From assembly GCA_946480925.1 (NCBI GenBank), contig CAMLLU010000005.1, positions 1 through 64,000 of the forward strand: a stretch of DNA of 64,000 bases. Direction: 5' to 3'. Under the pieces are notes generated by a model. That model worked only from the letters and a program-made list of their open reading frames with translations, ran no database searches and was not told where the DNA came from. Both the position numbers and the translations under genes were made by a program. This DNA comes from an uncultured Rivibacter sp. (GTDB taxonomy: Bacteria > Pseudomonadota > Gammaproteobacteria > Burkholderiales > Burkholderiaceae). Shown piece after piece: positions 33,584-42,796 of this stretch (the stretch's first letter is position 1; each line of letters starts with the position of its first letter).

Positions 33584-36334
33584 TCAGGCGACCTTGTAGC
33601 GGAACTGCCCGTCCTTGCCGGCACTCACTTTCACCTTCTGAAGCGGGGCGCCTTCGGCCAGGCGCGCGAGCACGTGCTCGGCCACCTCGGGCAGCAGCGT
33701 GCCGTTCAGGATGTGATCGACGTTGCGAGCACCGGTGTCCACCTCGGTGCAGCGCGCCAGCACGGTTTCGACGAGCTGGTCGTCGTACTGGAACTGCGCA
33801 CCGTGGTTGGCCAGCACGCGCGCGGCGATGCGGTCGAGCTTCATGCGGATGATGCGCTCGAGCACGTCGTCGCCCAGCGGGTAGAACGGCACCACCTTCA
33901 TGCGGCCGATGAAGGCCGGCTTGAAGGCCTTGTAGAGCTGTGGCCGCAGCATTTCGGCCAGCGCGTCGGCACCGGGCAGCTCTTCGGCCGGCTTGTTCAG
34001 GCAGGCCTGCATCAGCGCGCCGGAGCCGACGTTGCTGGTGAGGATGATGACCGTGTTGCGGAAGTCGATCTCGCGGCCTTCGGCGTCGTCCATCACGCCC
34101 TTGTCGAACACCTGGAAGAACATCTCCAGCACGTCGGGGTGGGCCTTTTCCACCTCGTCGAGCAGCACCACGCTGTAGGGCTTGCGGCGCACGGCTTCGG
34201 TGAGCACGCCGCCTTCGCCATACCCCACGTAGCCCGGAGGCGAGCCTTTCAGGCCGCTCACGGTGTGGGCCTCCTGGTACTCGCTCATGTTGATGGTGAT
34301 GAGGTTGCGCTCGCCGCCGTAGAGCACGTCGGCCAGTGCGAGCGCGGTTTCGGTCTTGCCCACGCCCGAGGGGCCCACGAACAGGAACACGCCCTTGGGC
34401 TTGTTCGGGTCTTCGAGGCTGGCACGCGCAGTACGCACGCGCTGCGCCACCGCTTCGATGGCATGCGGCTGGCCTACCACGCGGGCTTCGAGCGAGGGCT
34501 TCAACTGCAGCACGGCCTTGATCTCGTCCTTGACCATCTTGCCCAGCGGAATGCCCGTCCACGCGGCCACGATGCCGGCGGCCACGTTGCCGTCCACCTG
34601 CATCGGCACCAGCGGGGTTTCCCCCTGCAGCGCCGCAAGCTCGGCCAGCTTGGCCTGCAACTCGGCGCGCTCGGGGCTTTGCGGCTCGGCGGCAGCGGCT
34701 TCCTTCTTGCGGCTCCTGGTGGCAGATTTCCCGGCGGCTTCGACAGCCATTTCGGCGACAGCCGCGGCGGGCTCCTGCTCGACAGGCTGGGTTTCGAGGC
34801 GGCTGCGCAGATCGCGGATCTGCTGCACGAGCGCCTTCTCCTGCTCCCACCGGGTTTCGAGCGCGGCCAGTTCGGCTTCGGTGACGGTGCGGTCGGCAGC
34901 CAGCTCCGCCAGCCGCGTGCCGTGATCCATACCCGCGGCACGCTCGCGCTTGAGCGCCTGATCCTCTGCAGCCAGCCGCTCCAGCTTGCGGCGTGCTTCT
35001 TCGATGGGCGCCGGCGTCGCGCTCTGGCCCAGCGCCACCTTCGCGCAGGCGGTGTCGAGCACGCTGATGGCCTTGTCGGGCAGCTGGCGGCCGCTGATGT
35101 AGCGAGCCGACAGCCGCACCGCCTCGGAAATGGCTTCGTCGAAGATGCGCACGTTGAAGTGCTTTTCCATCAGCGGCTGCATGCCGCGCAGCATGGCGCA
35201 GGCGAGCTCCTCGCTGGGCTCTTCGACCTTCACGACCTGGAAGCGACGCGCCAGGGCAGCATCTTTCTCGAAGTACTTCTTGTATTCGCCCCAGGTGGTG
35301 GCCGCCACGGTGCGCAGCTCGCCGCGCGCTAGTGCGGGCTTGAGCAGGTTGGCCGCGTCGTTCTGCCCGGCCTGGCCGCCGGCACCGATCATCGTGTGCG
35401 CCTCGTCGATGAACAGGATGATCGGATGCGGGCTCTTCTTCACCTCGTCGATCACGTTCTTCAGGCGGTTCTCGAACTCGCCCTTCACGCTGGCGCCGGC
35501 CTGCAGCAGGCCCATGTCGAGCACGTGCAGCGCCACGCCCTGGAGCGGCGGCGGCACGTCGCCCTGCGCAATGCGCAACGCGAGCCCTTCGACCACCGCC
35601 GTCTTGCCCACGCCGGCCTCGCCGGTGAGGATGGGGTTGTTCTGCCGGCGGCGCATGAGGATGTCGACGACCTGCCGGATCTCGGCGTCGCGGCCGATCA
35701 CCGGGTCGACCTTGCCGTCTTTCGCTCGCTGCGTGAGGTTGGTGGTGAACTGGTCGAGCGCGGGCGTCTTGCCGGCAGCCGCCGGCACGGCATCAGTGGC
35801 TGAGCCTTCTTCACTCCCTTCGGCAGCCGGCGCATCGGCCTCGCGCAGCGCCTGCTGGGCTTCCTCGGAGCCTCGGGTGAGCTTGTCGAGCTGGTGCTTC
35901 AGCTCTTCGAGCTTGAAGCGTGCAAAGAGCTTGGAGCCGCGATAGGCCAGCTGGCTCAGCGACGGCTCGGTCAACAGCGCCAGCAGCAGGTGGGCACTGC
36001 GAATGCGCACGTTGTGCGACTCCAGCGAGGCGATCAGCCAGCCGTGTTCGAGCAGCACCGGCAAGCGGGCGCTGAACACCGGCGTGCGGGTGTTGCCGTC
36101 CTTGAAGCGGCCGATCTCCTGTTCCAGGTCGCGCTGCAGCTCGGTGTGCGAAACGTCGAACTGACGGCACAGCAGGCTGAAGTCGCTGGCCGGCTGTTCC
36201 AGCAGCGCGAGGAACAGGTGCTCGACGTCCACCTCGTAATGGCCGCGCGCCATGCACAGGTTGGCCGCGCGCTCGGCCGCGCGGCGGGTGGTGTCGTTGA
36301 GCTTGGAGATCAGCGTTTTCAGGTTGGTGGACAT
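33584..36334 (-). CDS. tssH: T6SS sheath-disassembly ATPase TssH (ClpV)
   Basis: A 916-residue ClpB-type AAA+ ATPase that recycles the contracted TssBC sheath. N-terminal Clp repeat domain (about residues 1-155), first AAA domain with Walker A GEAGVGKT (238-245), a coiled-coil middle region (about 430-560) with an insert rich in Ala/Lys/Glu (SATRSRKKEAAAAE), then a second AAA domain with GPSGVGKTE and a C-terminal D2-small domain. An Ala-rich linker after residue 165 is longer than usual. It is followed by the 131-residue unknown gene and vgrG. Confidence 0.96.
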   Translation of the reverse strand: MSTNLKTLISKLNDTTRRAAERAANLCMARGHYEVDVEHLFLALLEQPASDFSLLCRQFDVSHTELQRDLEQEIGRFKDGNTRTPVFSARLPVLLEHGWLIASLESHNVRIRSAHLLLALLTEPSLSQLAYRGSKLFARFKLEELKHQLDKLTRGSEEAQQALREADAPAAEGSEEGSATDAVPAAAGKTPALDQFTTNLTQRAKDGKVDPVIGRDAEIRQVVDILMRRRQNNPILTGEAGVGKTAVVEGLALRIAQGDVPPPLQGVALHVLDMGLLQAGASVKGEFENRLKNVIDEVKKSPHPIILFIDEAHTMIGAGGQAGQNDAANLLKPALARGELRTVAATTWGEYKKYFEKDAALARRFQVVKVEEPSEELACAMLRGMQPLMEKHFNVRIFDEAISEAVRLSARYISGRQLPDKAISVLDTACAKVALGQSATPAPIEEARRKLERLAAEDQALKRERAAGMDHGTRLAELAADRTVTEAELAALETRWEQEKALVQQIRDLRSRLETQPVEQEPAAAVAEMAVEAAGKSATRSRKKEAAAAEPQSPERAELQAKLAELAALQGETPLVPMQVDGNVAAGIVAAWTGIPLGKMVKDEIKAVLQLKPSLEARVVGQPHAIEAVAQRVRTARASLEDPNKPKGVFLFVGPSGVGKTETALALADVLYGGERNLITINMSEYQEAHTVSGLKGSPPGYVGYGEGGVLTEAVRRKPYSVVLLDEVEKAHPDVLEMFFQVFDKGVMDDAEGREIDFRNTVIILTSNVGSGALMQACLNKPAEELPGADALAEMLRPQLYKAFKPAFIGRMKVVPFYPLGDDVLERIIRMKLDRIAARVLANHGAQFQYDDQLVETVLARCTEVDTGARNVDHILNGTLLPEVAEHVLARLAEGAPLQKVKVSAGKDGQFRYKVA

Positions 36335-36384
36335 GGAACTGCGGAAAGTGATGACAGCGAATGGATTGGTGTTCTGTTCGGTCG

Positions 36385-37491
36385 CTATGCGGCGGCCAGG
36401 ATTTCGTAGGACGCGTCGGCGCGGTCGTCGTTGCAGGCGCCGCTGAGCAGGAAGCTGTTGAGGCCCAGTGCTGCGCCGCCATCGAGCGAAACGCCCTGCA
36501 CGTCGGCCGCACGCAGCACGAGGCGCACCTCGTATTCGAGCGTGGTGCCGCTCACCAGCGTGAGCAGCTGGGCCAGCGCACGCGCCGCACGCCCGCCGGG
36601 CAGAAAGCGCTGGTAGTCGGCTCGCTTGAGCGGCCCGATCGCAAGACGCAGCCGCAGGTCGCGCTGCCAGATGCGTTCGCCCATCACGGCGCTCTGGCCC
36701 AACACGCCGTTGCGCTGGCCGAGCAGCGACACGCCGTCGGCCGGCAGGTCGAACCAGCGGCCGACGAACTGCTCCACCTTCACCGGCACGCGGAAGTATT
36801 CAGACACCATGCGCTGCAGCTGCACCGGCGAGACGGGCCGGCGCTGCAAGGTGCCGGCAAAGAACGCGAGCGATTCGTCCTGCACGCCACCGTCGGCCGC
36901 CAGCCGCTGGCGCAGCGAACGCTGCCCCAGGCCGGCCAGCGACAGCACCAGCGGCGTGAAACGGTTGTGGCGGTCGGACTGGTACTGCACCGCCAGGCGG
37001 TGCTTGCGCCAGGCTTCGTAGAACAGCACCAGCGCACGGTGCTGGAAGATGTCGAGGAAGGCCCGCGCCGCGCGATCGCGGTGCAGCACCTCGCGCTGCA
37101 CGAACAGCTCGGTGTAGAAGTGCGGCAGCGCGCCGCTCGCTCCCAGCAGGCCCATGAAGGCCGGCGTGATGCGCACCTGTTCGATGTCTTTGGCGCGCGG
37201 ACCGGCCGGCGCTGCCGGCTGACCCGTCGCTTCGCTGGGCAGCTCCAGGTCCACGTCAGCGCGTTCGGAACGCACCGTGTCGAACTCGGCGATTTCGCTG
37301 GCCGGGAAGGCGAGCGACAGCGAGTTGCGGAACTGCAGCTTGAGCGACAGCACCGCGGCACGGTTCAAGCCCTCTTCATGGGCGAACCACTGCTCCAGCA
37401 CCTGCACGGCCTGGAAGAACTGGAAGCGGTGCGGCTGCTCGAACAGCCGCTCGATCACAGCAAGGGGCTGTCGCCGCTGCGGCGTGGACAT
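36385..37491 (-). CDS. tssG: T6SS baseplate protein TssG
   Basis: A 368-residue baseplate wedge protein that pairs with TssF, TssE and TssK. Family blocks: LFEQPHRFQFFQAVQVLEQW, LSLAFPASEIAEF, ITPAFMGLLGASGALPHFYTELF, RAFLDIFQHRALVLFYEAWRKHR, GRWFDLPADGVSLLGQRNGVLGQSAVMGERIWQRD (part) and DYQRFLPGG. The start at 37491 lies inside the end of tssF (37-base overlap). A much longer open frame upstream is only the shadow of tssF. Confidence 0.94.
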   Translation of the reverse strand: MSTPQRRQPLAVIERLFEQPHRFQFFQAVQVLEQWFAHEEGLNRAAVLSLKLQFRNSLSLAFPASEIAEFDTVRSERADVDLELPSEATGQPAAPAGPRAKDIEQVRITPAFMGLLGASGALPHFYTELFVQREVLHRDRAARAFLDIFQHRALVLFYEAWRKHRLAVQYQSDRHNRFTPLVLSLAGLGQRSLRQRLAADGGVQDESLAFFAGTLQRRPVSPVQLQRMVSEYFRVPVKVEQFVGRWFDLPADGVSLLGQRNGVLGQSAVMGERIWQRDLRLRLAIGPLKRADYQRFLPGGRAARALAQLLTLVSGTTLEYEVRLVLRAADVQGVSLDGGAALGLNSFLLSGACNDDRADASYEILAAA

Positions 37492-39302
37492 TTGATGATC
37501 TCTTCCTGCGTGCGCGCCGACACGACGGTGAGCTGCGTGAAGCTGTTGGCGTGCACGTACAAGCCGAAGAAGTGGTCGAGCACCTGCGCGAACAGGCGCA
37601 GGCCCGTGCCCACGAAGCCTTGTTCGTCGAGCGTGAGCCGCACTTCGGTGCCGCGCACGAAGGTAGGAAAAGGCTGCCCCGGCAGCCAGGCGCTGGCAGG
37701 CGAAAAGTCGATCGCGACCAGTGCCTCGATCTGCCGGCGCGTCACCGCGCTGCGCGGCAGGTCGTACAGCCGCAGCATTTCGCGAATGGCGTCGATGCCG
37801 CCGGCCGACAGCGACAGGTGGTTGAGCGACAGGTGGGAAATGAGCCGCCACAACGCACCGCGGCCGCGTTCGAAGCGGCAGGGCTGCGTAGGCCGGCGCA
37901 GCAGCGCGATCTCGCGTGCCACGCTGCCGCCTTCGAGGAAGAGGTCGCCGCCCGCATTGCCGAAGCTCAGGATGGCCGGCAGGTCGCGGTTGGTGGCGGT
38001 CACCTCGATCGACAGCGTGTCGGTGTTGGGCGAAGCAGGGTTGAAGTCGGCGTCGACGATGGCCAGCTCGCACTCATGACCCGGGCTGTGCTCGGCCACG
38101 GTCTCGTCGCGGTGCGCGTACCAGTAGCGTGCGGCCTCGCCGTCTTCGGCCGATACGTCGTCGTGGCGCAGCGAATAGAACGGGCGGAACTCGTCGATGC
38201 TTTCGCCTTGCGGGCCCTGGCGCACGCGGAACACCTTGTCGATCGAATAGACCTCGTAGGCGAAAGCGCGGCGCGCATCGGGCAGCAGCGGATAGCTCGC
38301 GCTCGTGTGCGTCACGCGGATGGGGTCGGCGTTCTGGCGGAACAGGTTGACCACCGGCGCGCAACCGAGCAGCAGGTTGTCGCGGCCCACGGTTTCGAGC
38401 AGGCGCGCTTCGTCTGAATCGGCACGGATGCCGCCCATCACGAGGTGCAGCGTCACCGCCCCTGCGCCGGTCCGCTGCACCGCGGGCGGCAGCGGAATGT
38501 CGATGAAGTTGAACTTCTCGGCGAAGGCGAAGTATTCGGTGAGCAGTCGGTAGGCGGGGTGCGAACGGGCGCTGAAGTCGATGAGCGCTTCGTCTTCGGC
38601 AAAGCCCACGGTGGTGGGCAGCGCGTTGCCGCCGCTGCGCCACGGGCCGACGGCCGCTGTTTGCACCAGCACGCCCAGCACGCGCGACGACAGTGCCTCG
38701 CGCAAGGCACTCACCTGCGAGCCCTCGCCGTCAATGTAGAAGCGCAGCGACGCGGCGCCGAGCGATGCCCAGTTGACCTGGGCCGAAGTGAGTTCGAGCT
38801 GCAGCGACAGCACCGACGTGGCGCCCTTGGGCAGCGGCGTGCCGTCGGGCGCCGACACGGCGCCACGGAAGCCCGCTGACACCAGCCGCAGCGGCAGCAG
38901 CAGCACGTCGTAGGCCGTGCGGAACTTGCAGGCCACGCCCTTGATGGCCTTGGACACGAGCATGGTGCCGCGCGGCACCACGGCGGCCTTGCTCATCTGC
39001 GATGCGGCACTGCCGATGTCGAAGCGCGCGATCGAGCACGACGGGAACGGCCGCAGGTAGTGCGGATAGAGGACGTCGAGGAAGGTCTCTGTGAACAGCG
39101 GAAAGTCGTCGTCGAGCCGCTTGTGGATACGCGAGGTGAGCAGCGCAAACGCCTCGATCATGCGTTCGACGTGCGGGTCTTCGCCGACGTCGCCGCTGAG
39201 CATCAGCCGCCCGGCGATCTTGGGGTACTGGCGTGCAAAGCTGCCTGCGTGCGCACGCAGGAAGGCGAGCTCGCGCTCGTAATGCGGCAGCAGTTCATCC
39301 AC
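37455..39302 (-). CDS. tssF: T6SS baseplate protein TssF
   Basis: A 615-residue protein, usual length for TssF. It begins with the typical MDELLPHYERELAFLRAHAGSFARQYPKIAGRL and continues with DPHVERMIEAFALLTSRIHKRLDDDFPLFTETFLDVLYPHYLRPFPS. It is the largest component of the baseplate wedge. The start overlaps tssE by 8 bases and the end overlaps tssG by 37, so the three are coupled. Confidence 0.96.
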   Translation of the reverse strand: MDELLPHYERELAFLRAHAGSFARQYPKIAGRLMLSGDVGEDPHVERMIEAFALLTSRIHKRLDDDFPLFTETFLDVLYPHYLRPFPSCSIARFDIGSAASQMSKAAVVPRGTMLVSKAIKGVACKFRTAYDVLLLPLRLVSAGFRGAVSAPDGTPLPKGATSVLSLQLELTSAQVNWASLGAASLRFYIDGEGSQVSALREALSSRVLGVLVQTAAVGPWRSGGNALPTTVGFAEDEALIDFSARSHPAYRLLTEYFAFAEKFNFIDIPLPPAVQRTGAGAVTLHLVMGGIRADSDEARLLETVGRDNLLLGCAPVVNLFRQNADPIRVTHTSASYPLLPDARRAFAYEVYSIDKVFRVRQGPQGESIDEFRPFYSLRHDDVSAEDGEAARYWYAHRDETVAEHSPGHECELAIVDADFNPASPNTDTLSIEVTATNRDLPAILSFGNAGGDLFLEGGSVAREIALLRRPTQPCRFERGRGALWRLISHLSLNHLSLSAGGIDAIREMLRLYDLPRSAVTRRQIEALVAIDFSPASAWLPGQPFPTFVRGTEVRLTLDEQGFVGTGLRLFAQVLDHFFGLYVHANSFTQLTVVSARTQEEIIKCPRRSGDSPLL

Positions 39303-39792
39303 GGCGCGAACCCTCCGCCTGCGGGCGGCCGCAGCGCACGTCGTATTGCTGCGTCATCGTGTGCAGCACCGCATCGAAGCTCACCGGCTCCTGCAGCGGG
39401 TGCGCCTGCAGCAGCGCCTGGATCGCAAAGCGCAGGCGGTCAGTGGCGCCGGGGTCGTTTTCGATGCTCACCCGCACCTGCACCAGGCGCGGCTCGTGGC
39501 GCGCAATGGCGCCTTCGAGCGAGCGGCAGATCGAGTCGCGATCGGCCGAGCTCACCATCGACATCGACACGAAGTCGTCGAGCCCGAAGGCCAGCAGCGA
39601 ACGCTGCGACAGCGGAAAGCCGTGAAGGCTCTGCGGGAGCGTGCCGCGCCGGCTGTTGAGCAGGCACTCCATGTCGCGCGCGACGCTGGCCTTCAACTCG
39701 TCGATCGACAAGGTCGGCTTCACGGCCGAACCGCCGGCACGCGCCGGGTGGTCGATCAAGCGGTCGAGCAGGGATGGGATGAAGCGGTGCAT
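39295..39792 (-). CDS. tssE: T6SS baseplate protein TssE
   Basis: A 165-residue gp25-like protein. Family segments: PSLLDRLIDHP, SIDELKASVARDMECLLNSR, YGLPD-type LAFGLDDFVSMSM, and the terminal EPRLVQVRVSIENDPGATDRLRFAIQALL. It joins the sheath to the baseplate. A 40-base gap separates it from the immunity-type gene upstream, and it overlaps tssF by 8 bases. The effector module therefore sits between hcp and tssE without breaking the later operon. Confidence 0.93.
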   Translation of the reverse strand: MHRFIPSLLDRLIDHPARAGGSAVKPTLSIDELKASVARDMECLLNSRRGTLPQSLHGFPLSQRSLLAFGLDDFVSMSMVSSADRDSICRSLEGAIARHEPRLVQVRVSIENDPGATDRLRFAIQALLQAHPLQEPVSFDAVLHTMTQQYDVRCGRPQAEGSRRG

Positions 39793-39832
39793 CGCGAAGT
39801 GAATTCAGTTGCCATGTGGTCAAGCATCAGGC

Positions 39833-40204
39833 TCAGCAGATGCTCCCACCGACGCTCTTTCCGGACTTGAGGTCAAAGCCGAAGTAGCAGGAGTACGTCC
39901 CTTTGCTGCTTCTCACGCAAACCAACTTTTCATCGTCACGCGACCTGAAGCGGGCACCGCTTTCGGCACCGCACTGGTCAGGGCGATCCGGCGCCATGGC
40001 GTCGAACATCTGTCTTGCCCCGGCACCGGTGACTTCAAATGCGATCTTCGAGTCCTCCTTTGATGGCACCACAGGATCTCCAAGAGTGCCGCCGTAGGTT
40101 GCGTACCGCGCTGGCGTCTGCCGATAGGAGAACGTCCACTCCGCTGCAAACACGCTGAAGATGACAGCAGGCAGCCCCGAAAGGACGATGAACCGGCTTC
40201 TCAT
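39833..40204 (-). CDS. probable periplasmic immunity protein for the murein endopeptidase effector
   Basis: A 123-residue protein with an N-terminal signal or anchor segment (about residues 5-21, FIVLSGLPAVIFSVFAA) and a small periplasmic domain with four Cys (DQCGAESG, VCVRSSKGTYSCYFGFDL, GGSIC). It is not similar to a family I can name. It starts two bases after the stop of the endopeptidase gene. The location, size and periplasmic targeting are those of an immunity protein for a cell-wall effector. Confidence 0.7.
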   Translation of the reverse strand: MRSRFIVLSGLPAVIFSVFAAEWTFSYRQTPARYATYGGTLGDPVVPSKEDSKIAFEVTGAGARQMFDAMAPDRPDQCGAESGARFRSRDDEKLVCVRSSKGTYSCYFGFDLKSGKSVGGSIC

Positions 40205-40206
40205 CC

Positions 40207-40674
40207 TTACCTCGCGATCACTTCGACGTGCAGATGGTCGTCGTGCCCTACCAGGCGTTCGACACGAGAGATCGAGACGTCGTTGAACGCCACTCGCGTA
40301 ACCATGCCCGTCTGCCAAATGAGGTTCACCAGCTTCATGGTGGCCGACCTGTCGTACCCGGAATCGGTGTATCGCACGAGCTGGCGCTTGCCGTCCTTGC
40401 GGATAGGTCGAATGTCCACCTGCAGCCCATTTCGATGGCTTCGGTGCGGTGGAAACGAAGCACCGTCAGCCAAGCTGATGTTCCCGATGCCAAACATCCT
40501 TCGGTCAATCGCGCTCCATTGGTGTTCGAGCATGAACAAGAAGCTCAACATCTGAGGGTGCGCGTACTGACCACGGCCCGAACCCGGTGTTCCATAGGTG
40601 TAGTAGCCGGCCTCTTCAGGAGCTTGCAGCAGCACAAAGTAGCCTCGCGAGTCCTGTTGCAAAGACGCGCCCAT
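40207..40674 (-). CDS. MepA-like murein endopeptidase, probable T6SS effector
   Basis: A 155-residue protein related to penicillin-insensitive murein endopeptidase (M74/LAS-type metallopeptidase). Zinc-site motifs: SHRNGLQVD (His80, Asp87) and HDDHLHVEV (His147, His149). There is no signal peptide, unlike true MepA, so it is not a housekeeping periplasmic enzyme; delivery by the adjacent Hcp tube is the natural explanation. It would cut peptide cross-links in the target cell wall. GGGAG lies four bases before the ATG. It sits between hcp and tssE and is separated from hcp by a terminator. Confidence 0.83.
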   Translation of the reverse strand: MGASLQQDSRGYFVLLQAPEEAGYYTYGTPGSGRGQYAHPQMLSFLFMLEHQWSAIDRRMFGIGNISLADGASFPPHRSHRNGLQVDIRPIRKDGKRQLVRYTDSGYDRSATMKLVNLIWQTGMVTRVAFNDVSISRVERLVGHDDHLHVEVIAR

Positions 40675-40694
40675 GTCTCCCCCTACCGGGGGCC

Positions 40695-40727
40695 AAAAAA
40701 GAAGGGCGAGCCAAGCCCGCCCTTCTT
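40695..40727 (-). terminator. Rho-independent terminator behind hcp
   Basis: On the minus strand AGAAGGGCG (40726-40718) pairs with CGCCCTTCT (40708-40700) around a nine-base loop, followed by a run of T to 40695. It lies 21 bases after the hcp stop and before the effector gene's ribosome binding site. It should separate abundant hcp messages from the weaker downstream operon. Confidence 0.88.
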
Positions 40728-40747
40728 GGCCTAGCTTGATGAGGCGA

Positions 40748-41266
40748 TCAGGAGAACACCGGAGCGTTCTTCTCGAGGCTCCACTGCTTGGTGAGCTTCT
40801 TGCCGTTGCTGCCGTCGATCTTGATTTCGTCGTAGGTCCACTCGATGGCTGAGTACTTCAGGCTGAAGGTTTCGCTGGGCACGCCTTCGCCGCTGACCAC
40901 GTTGGACACCGACGAGACGATGGCGTTCTTCAGCTTGATCTGCAGGTACTTCTTGCGCGTCTGGCTGCCGGCCGCGGTGTTGCCGCCGAAGGCGCGGTAG
41001 AAGTGGATCTCGACGTCCTTCACCACGGTGCCCGACGAGCAGGCCACCAGCAGCGACGGCGTGGCGCTGTCGATGTCCTTCGTGAAGATCAGTTCGCCGT
41101 GCTCGCAACGCTCGGCGGTGTGGCCGCCCGAGGTGGACGACGTGGCCGACTTGGGTTGGCGGATCTGGTGCGAGAACGAGGTCACCTCGACGGTGTCCTT
41201 GTGCGTGTTGTCACGGCTGTCGCCCTTGATGTCGCCGGCCTTGAAGTCGATGTAGATGTCTTTCAT
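40748..41266 (-). CDS. hcp: T6SS tube protein Hcp (TssD)
   Basis: A 172-residue Hcp that stacks as hexamers to form the inner tube. Family blocks: MKDIYIDFKAGDIKGDS, VEVTSFSHQIRQP, EHGELIFTKDIDSATPSLLVAC (part), KDVEIHFYRAFGG, KYLQIKLKNAIVSSVS, ETFSLKYSAIEWTYDEI. It lies 38 bases after tssC. The terminator directly behind it suggests that most transcripts end here. It is the likely carrier for the small endopeptidase encoded next. Confidence 0.95.
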   Translation of the reverse strand: MKDIYIDFKAGDIKGDSRDNTHKDTVEVTSFSHQIRQPKSATSSTSGGHTAERCEHGELIFTKDIDSATPSLLVACSSGTVVKDVEIHFYRAFGGNTAAGSQTRKKYLQIKLKNAIVSSVSNVVSGEGVPSETFSLKYSAIEWTYDEIKIDGSNGKKLTKQWSLEKNAPVFS

Positions 41267-41304
41267 TGGTATTTCCTCTCTGAGTCAGGTACTTCTCTCG
41301 AAGA

Positions 41305-42795
41305 TCATCCCTTGGCCGATTGCGGAAGCTCCGCAACGAGGCGCAGGGACACGGTCAATTCATCCAGCTGGAAGTGCGGACGAATGAACGAGACGGCACG
41401 GTAGTGGCCCGGGCGGCCCGGTACTTCCGACACCTCGACCCGCGCTTCGCGCAACGGGTACTGAGCCTTGACGTCCTGCGTGGCAGCGTCGTCGGTGGTG
41501 ACGTACTGGTGGATCCAGTTGTTCAGGAACACCTCGACGTTGTCAGCCGATGCGAAGCTGCCGATCTTGTCGCGCATCATGGCCTTCAGGTAGTGCGCGA
41601 TGCGGCACACCGAGAACATGTACTGCAGCTGGGCGGCCAGCGCGGCATTGGCGTTGGCGGAGTCCAGGTCGTACTTCTTGGGCTTCTGCGTGGACTGCGC
41701 GCCGAAGAAGGCGGCGTAGTCGGTGTTCTTGCAGTGCACCAGCGGGATGAAGCCCAGGTCGGAGAGCTCCTTCTCGCGCCGGTCGGTGATCGAGATCTCG
41801 GTCGGGCACTTGAGCGCGATCTCGCCGTCGTCGGTCTTGAAGGTGTGGGTCGGCAGGTCTTCGACCAGGCCGCCACCTTCTACGCCGCGGATCGCCGCGC
41901 ACCAGCCGTAGTTCTCGAACGCCGTGGTCAGCCGTGCACCGAAGGCGTAGGCGGTGTTGACCCACAGGTACTTCGAGTGGTCGCTGCCGTCCACTTCTTC
42001 CACGAAGTTGAAGCCGTCAGTCGTGGTGCCGTCCTTGGGGTTGTAGGGCAGGCGACCCAGGAAACGCGGCAGCGTGAGCGCCACGTAGCGGGAATCTTCC
42101 GATTCGCGGAAGGACTTCCACTTCGCGTATTCGACAGTGTCGAACACCTTGGAGAGGTCGCGCGGCTTGCCCAGTTCGGTGAACGACTCCAGGCCCAGCA
42201 GTTCGGGCGAGGCAGCCGAGATGAACGGCGCATGCGCTGCAGCGGCCACGTGAGCCATCTGCTCGATGAAGTACATGTCCTCAGGCTGGCGCGTGATGTC
42301 GAAGTCGCCGATCAACGCACCGAACGGTGAACCGCCGAAGGTGCCGAACTCTTCTTCGTAGACCTTCTTGAACAGCGCACTCTGGTCAAAGTCGATCGCG
42401 GTCTTGAAGTCGCGGATCAACTCCTTCTTGGTGGTGTTGAGCACCTTGATCTTCATCTGCTGGCCGGTGCTGGTGTGCTGGCACAGGTAGTGCAAGCCAC
42501 GCCAGGTACCTTCGAGCTTCTGGAACTCGGCGGCGTGCATCACCTCGCTGAGCTGCTCCGAGATCAGGCGGTCGATCTCGGCCACACGCGCATCGAGCGT
42601 GGCCGAGAGGTTGTCGGACACCACCACGGTGCCCTGCATCACCTCGCGCACGAGCTCGGCGATGATGTCCTTCGCGCGGCTGTGTTCGGTCTGCGTCTTG
42701 GCGACCTTGCTCTGCGAAACGATCTCGTCGAGCAGGCTGGTCGTGGTGGTCGTCGCGACGGCGGCTTCGGCCAGGGCTTGAGGCTGGGCGCTCAT
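41305..42795 (-). CDS. tssC: T6SS sheath large subunit TssC
   Basis: A 496-residue sheath protein. Typical segments: LISEQLSEVMHAAEFQKLEGTWRGLHYLC (part), GTFGGSPFGALIGDFDITRQPEDM (part), FISAASPELLGLESFTELGKPRDL (part), WKSFRESEDSRYVALTLPRFLGRLPY (part), WCAAIRGVEGGGLVEDLP, YDLDSANANAALAAQLQYMFSVCRIAHYLK (part). The start at 42795 follows the tssB stop by one base and has GGAG eight bases upstream inside tssB; a longer frame overlaps tssB further. It assembles with TssB into the contractile sheath. Confidence 0.96.
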   Translation of the reverse strand: MSAQPQALAEAAVATTTTTSLLDEIVSQSKVAKTQTEHSRAKDIIAELVREVMQGTVVVSDNLSATLDARVAEIDRLISEQLSEVMHAAEFQKLEGTWRGLHYLCQHTSTGQQMKIKVLNTTKKELIRDFKTAIDFDQSALFKKVYEEEFGTFGGSPFGALIGDFDITRQPEDMYFIEQMAHVAAAAHAPFISAASPELLGLESFTELGKPRDLSKVFDTVEYAKWKSFRESEDSRYVALTLPRFLGRLPYNPKDGTTTDGFNFVEEVDGSDHSKYLWVNTAYAFGARLTTAFENYGWCAAIRGVEGGGLVEDLPTHTFKTDDGEIALKCPTEISITDRREKELSDLGFIPLVHCKNTDYAAFFGAQSTQKPKKYDLDSANANAALAAQLQYMFSVCRIAHYLKAMMRDKIGSFASADNVEVFLNNWIHQYVTTDDAATQDVKAQYPLREARVEVSEVPGRPGHYRAVSFIRPHFQLDELTVSLRLVAELPQSAKG

Positions 42796-42796
42796 C

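Noticed and set aside
33464..35332. 622-codon rightward open frame
   Set aside because: It lies antisense to clpV, whose protein is unmistakable; the shadow product is His/Gly/Ala-rich low-complexity, typical of reverse reading in GC-rich genes.
36361..38079. 572-codon rightward and 562-codon leftward frames around tssF/tssG
   Set aside because: The rightward frame is antisense. In the leftward one only the part from 37491 onward is TssG; the first third is tssF read in another frame.
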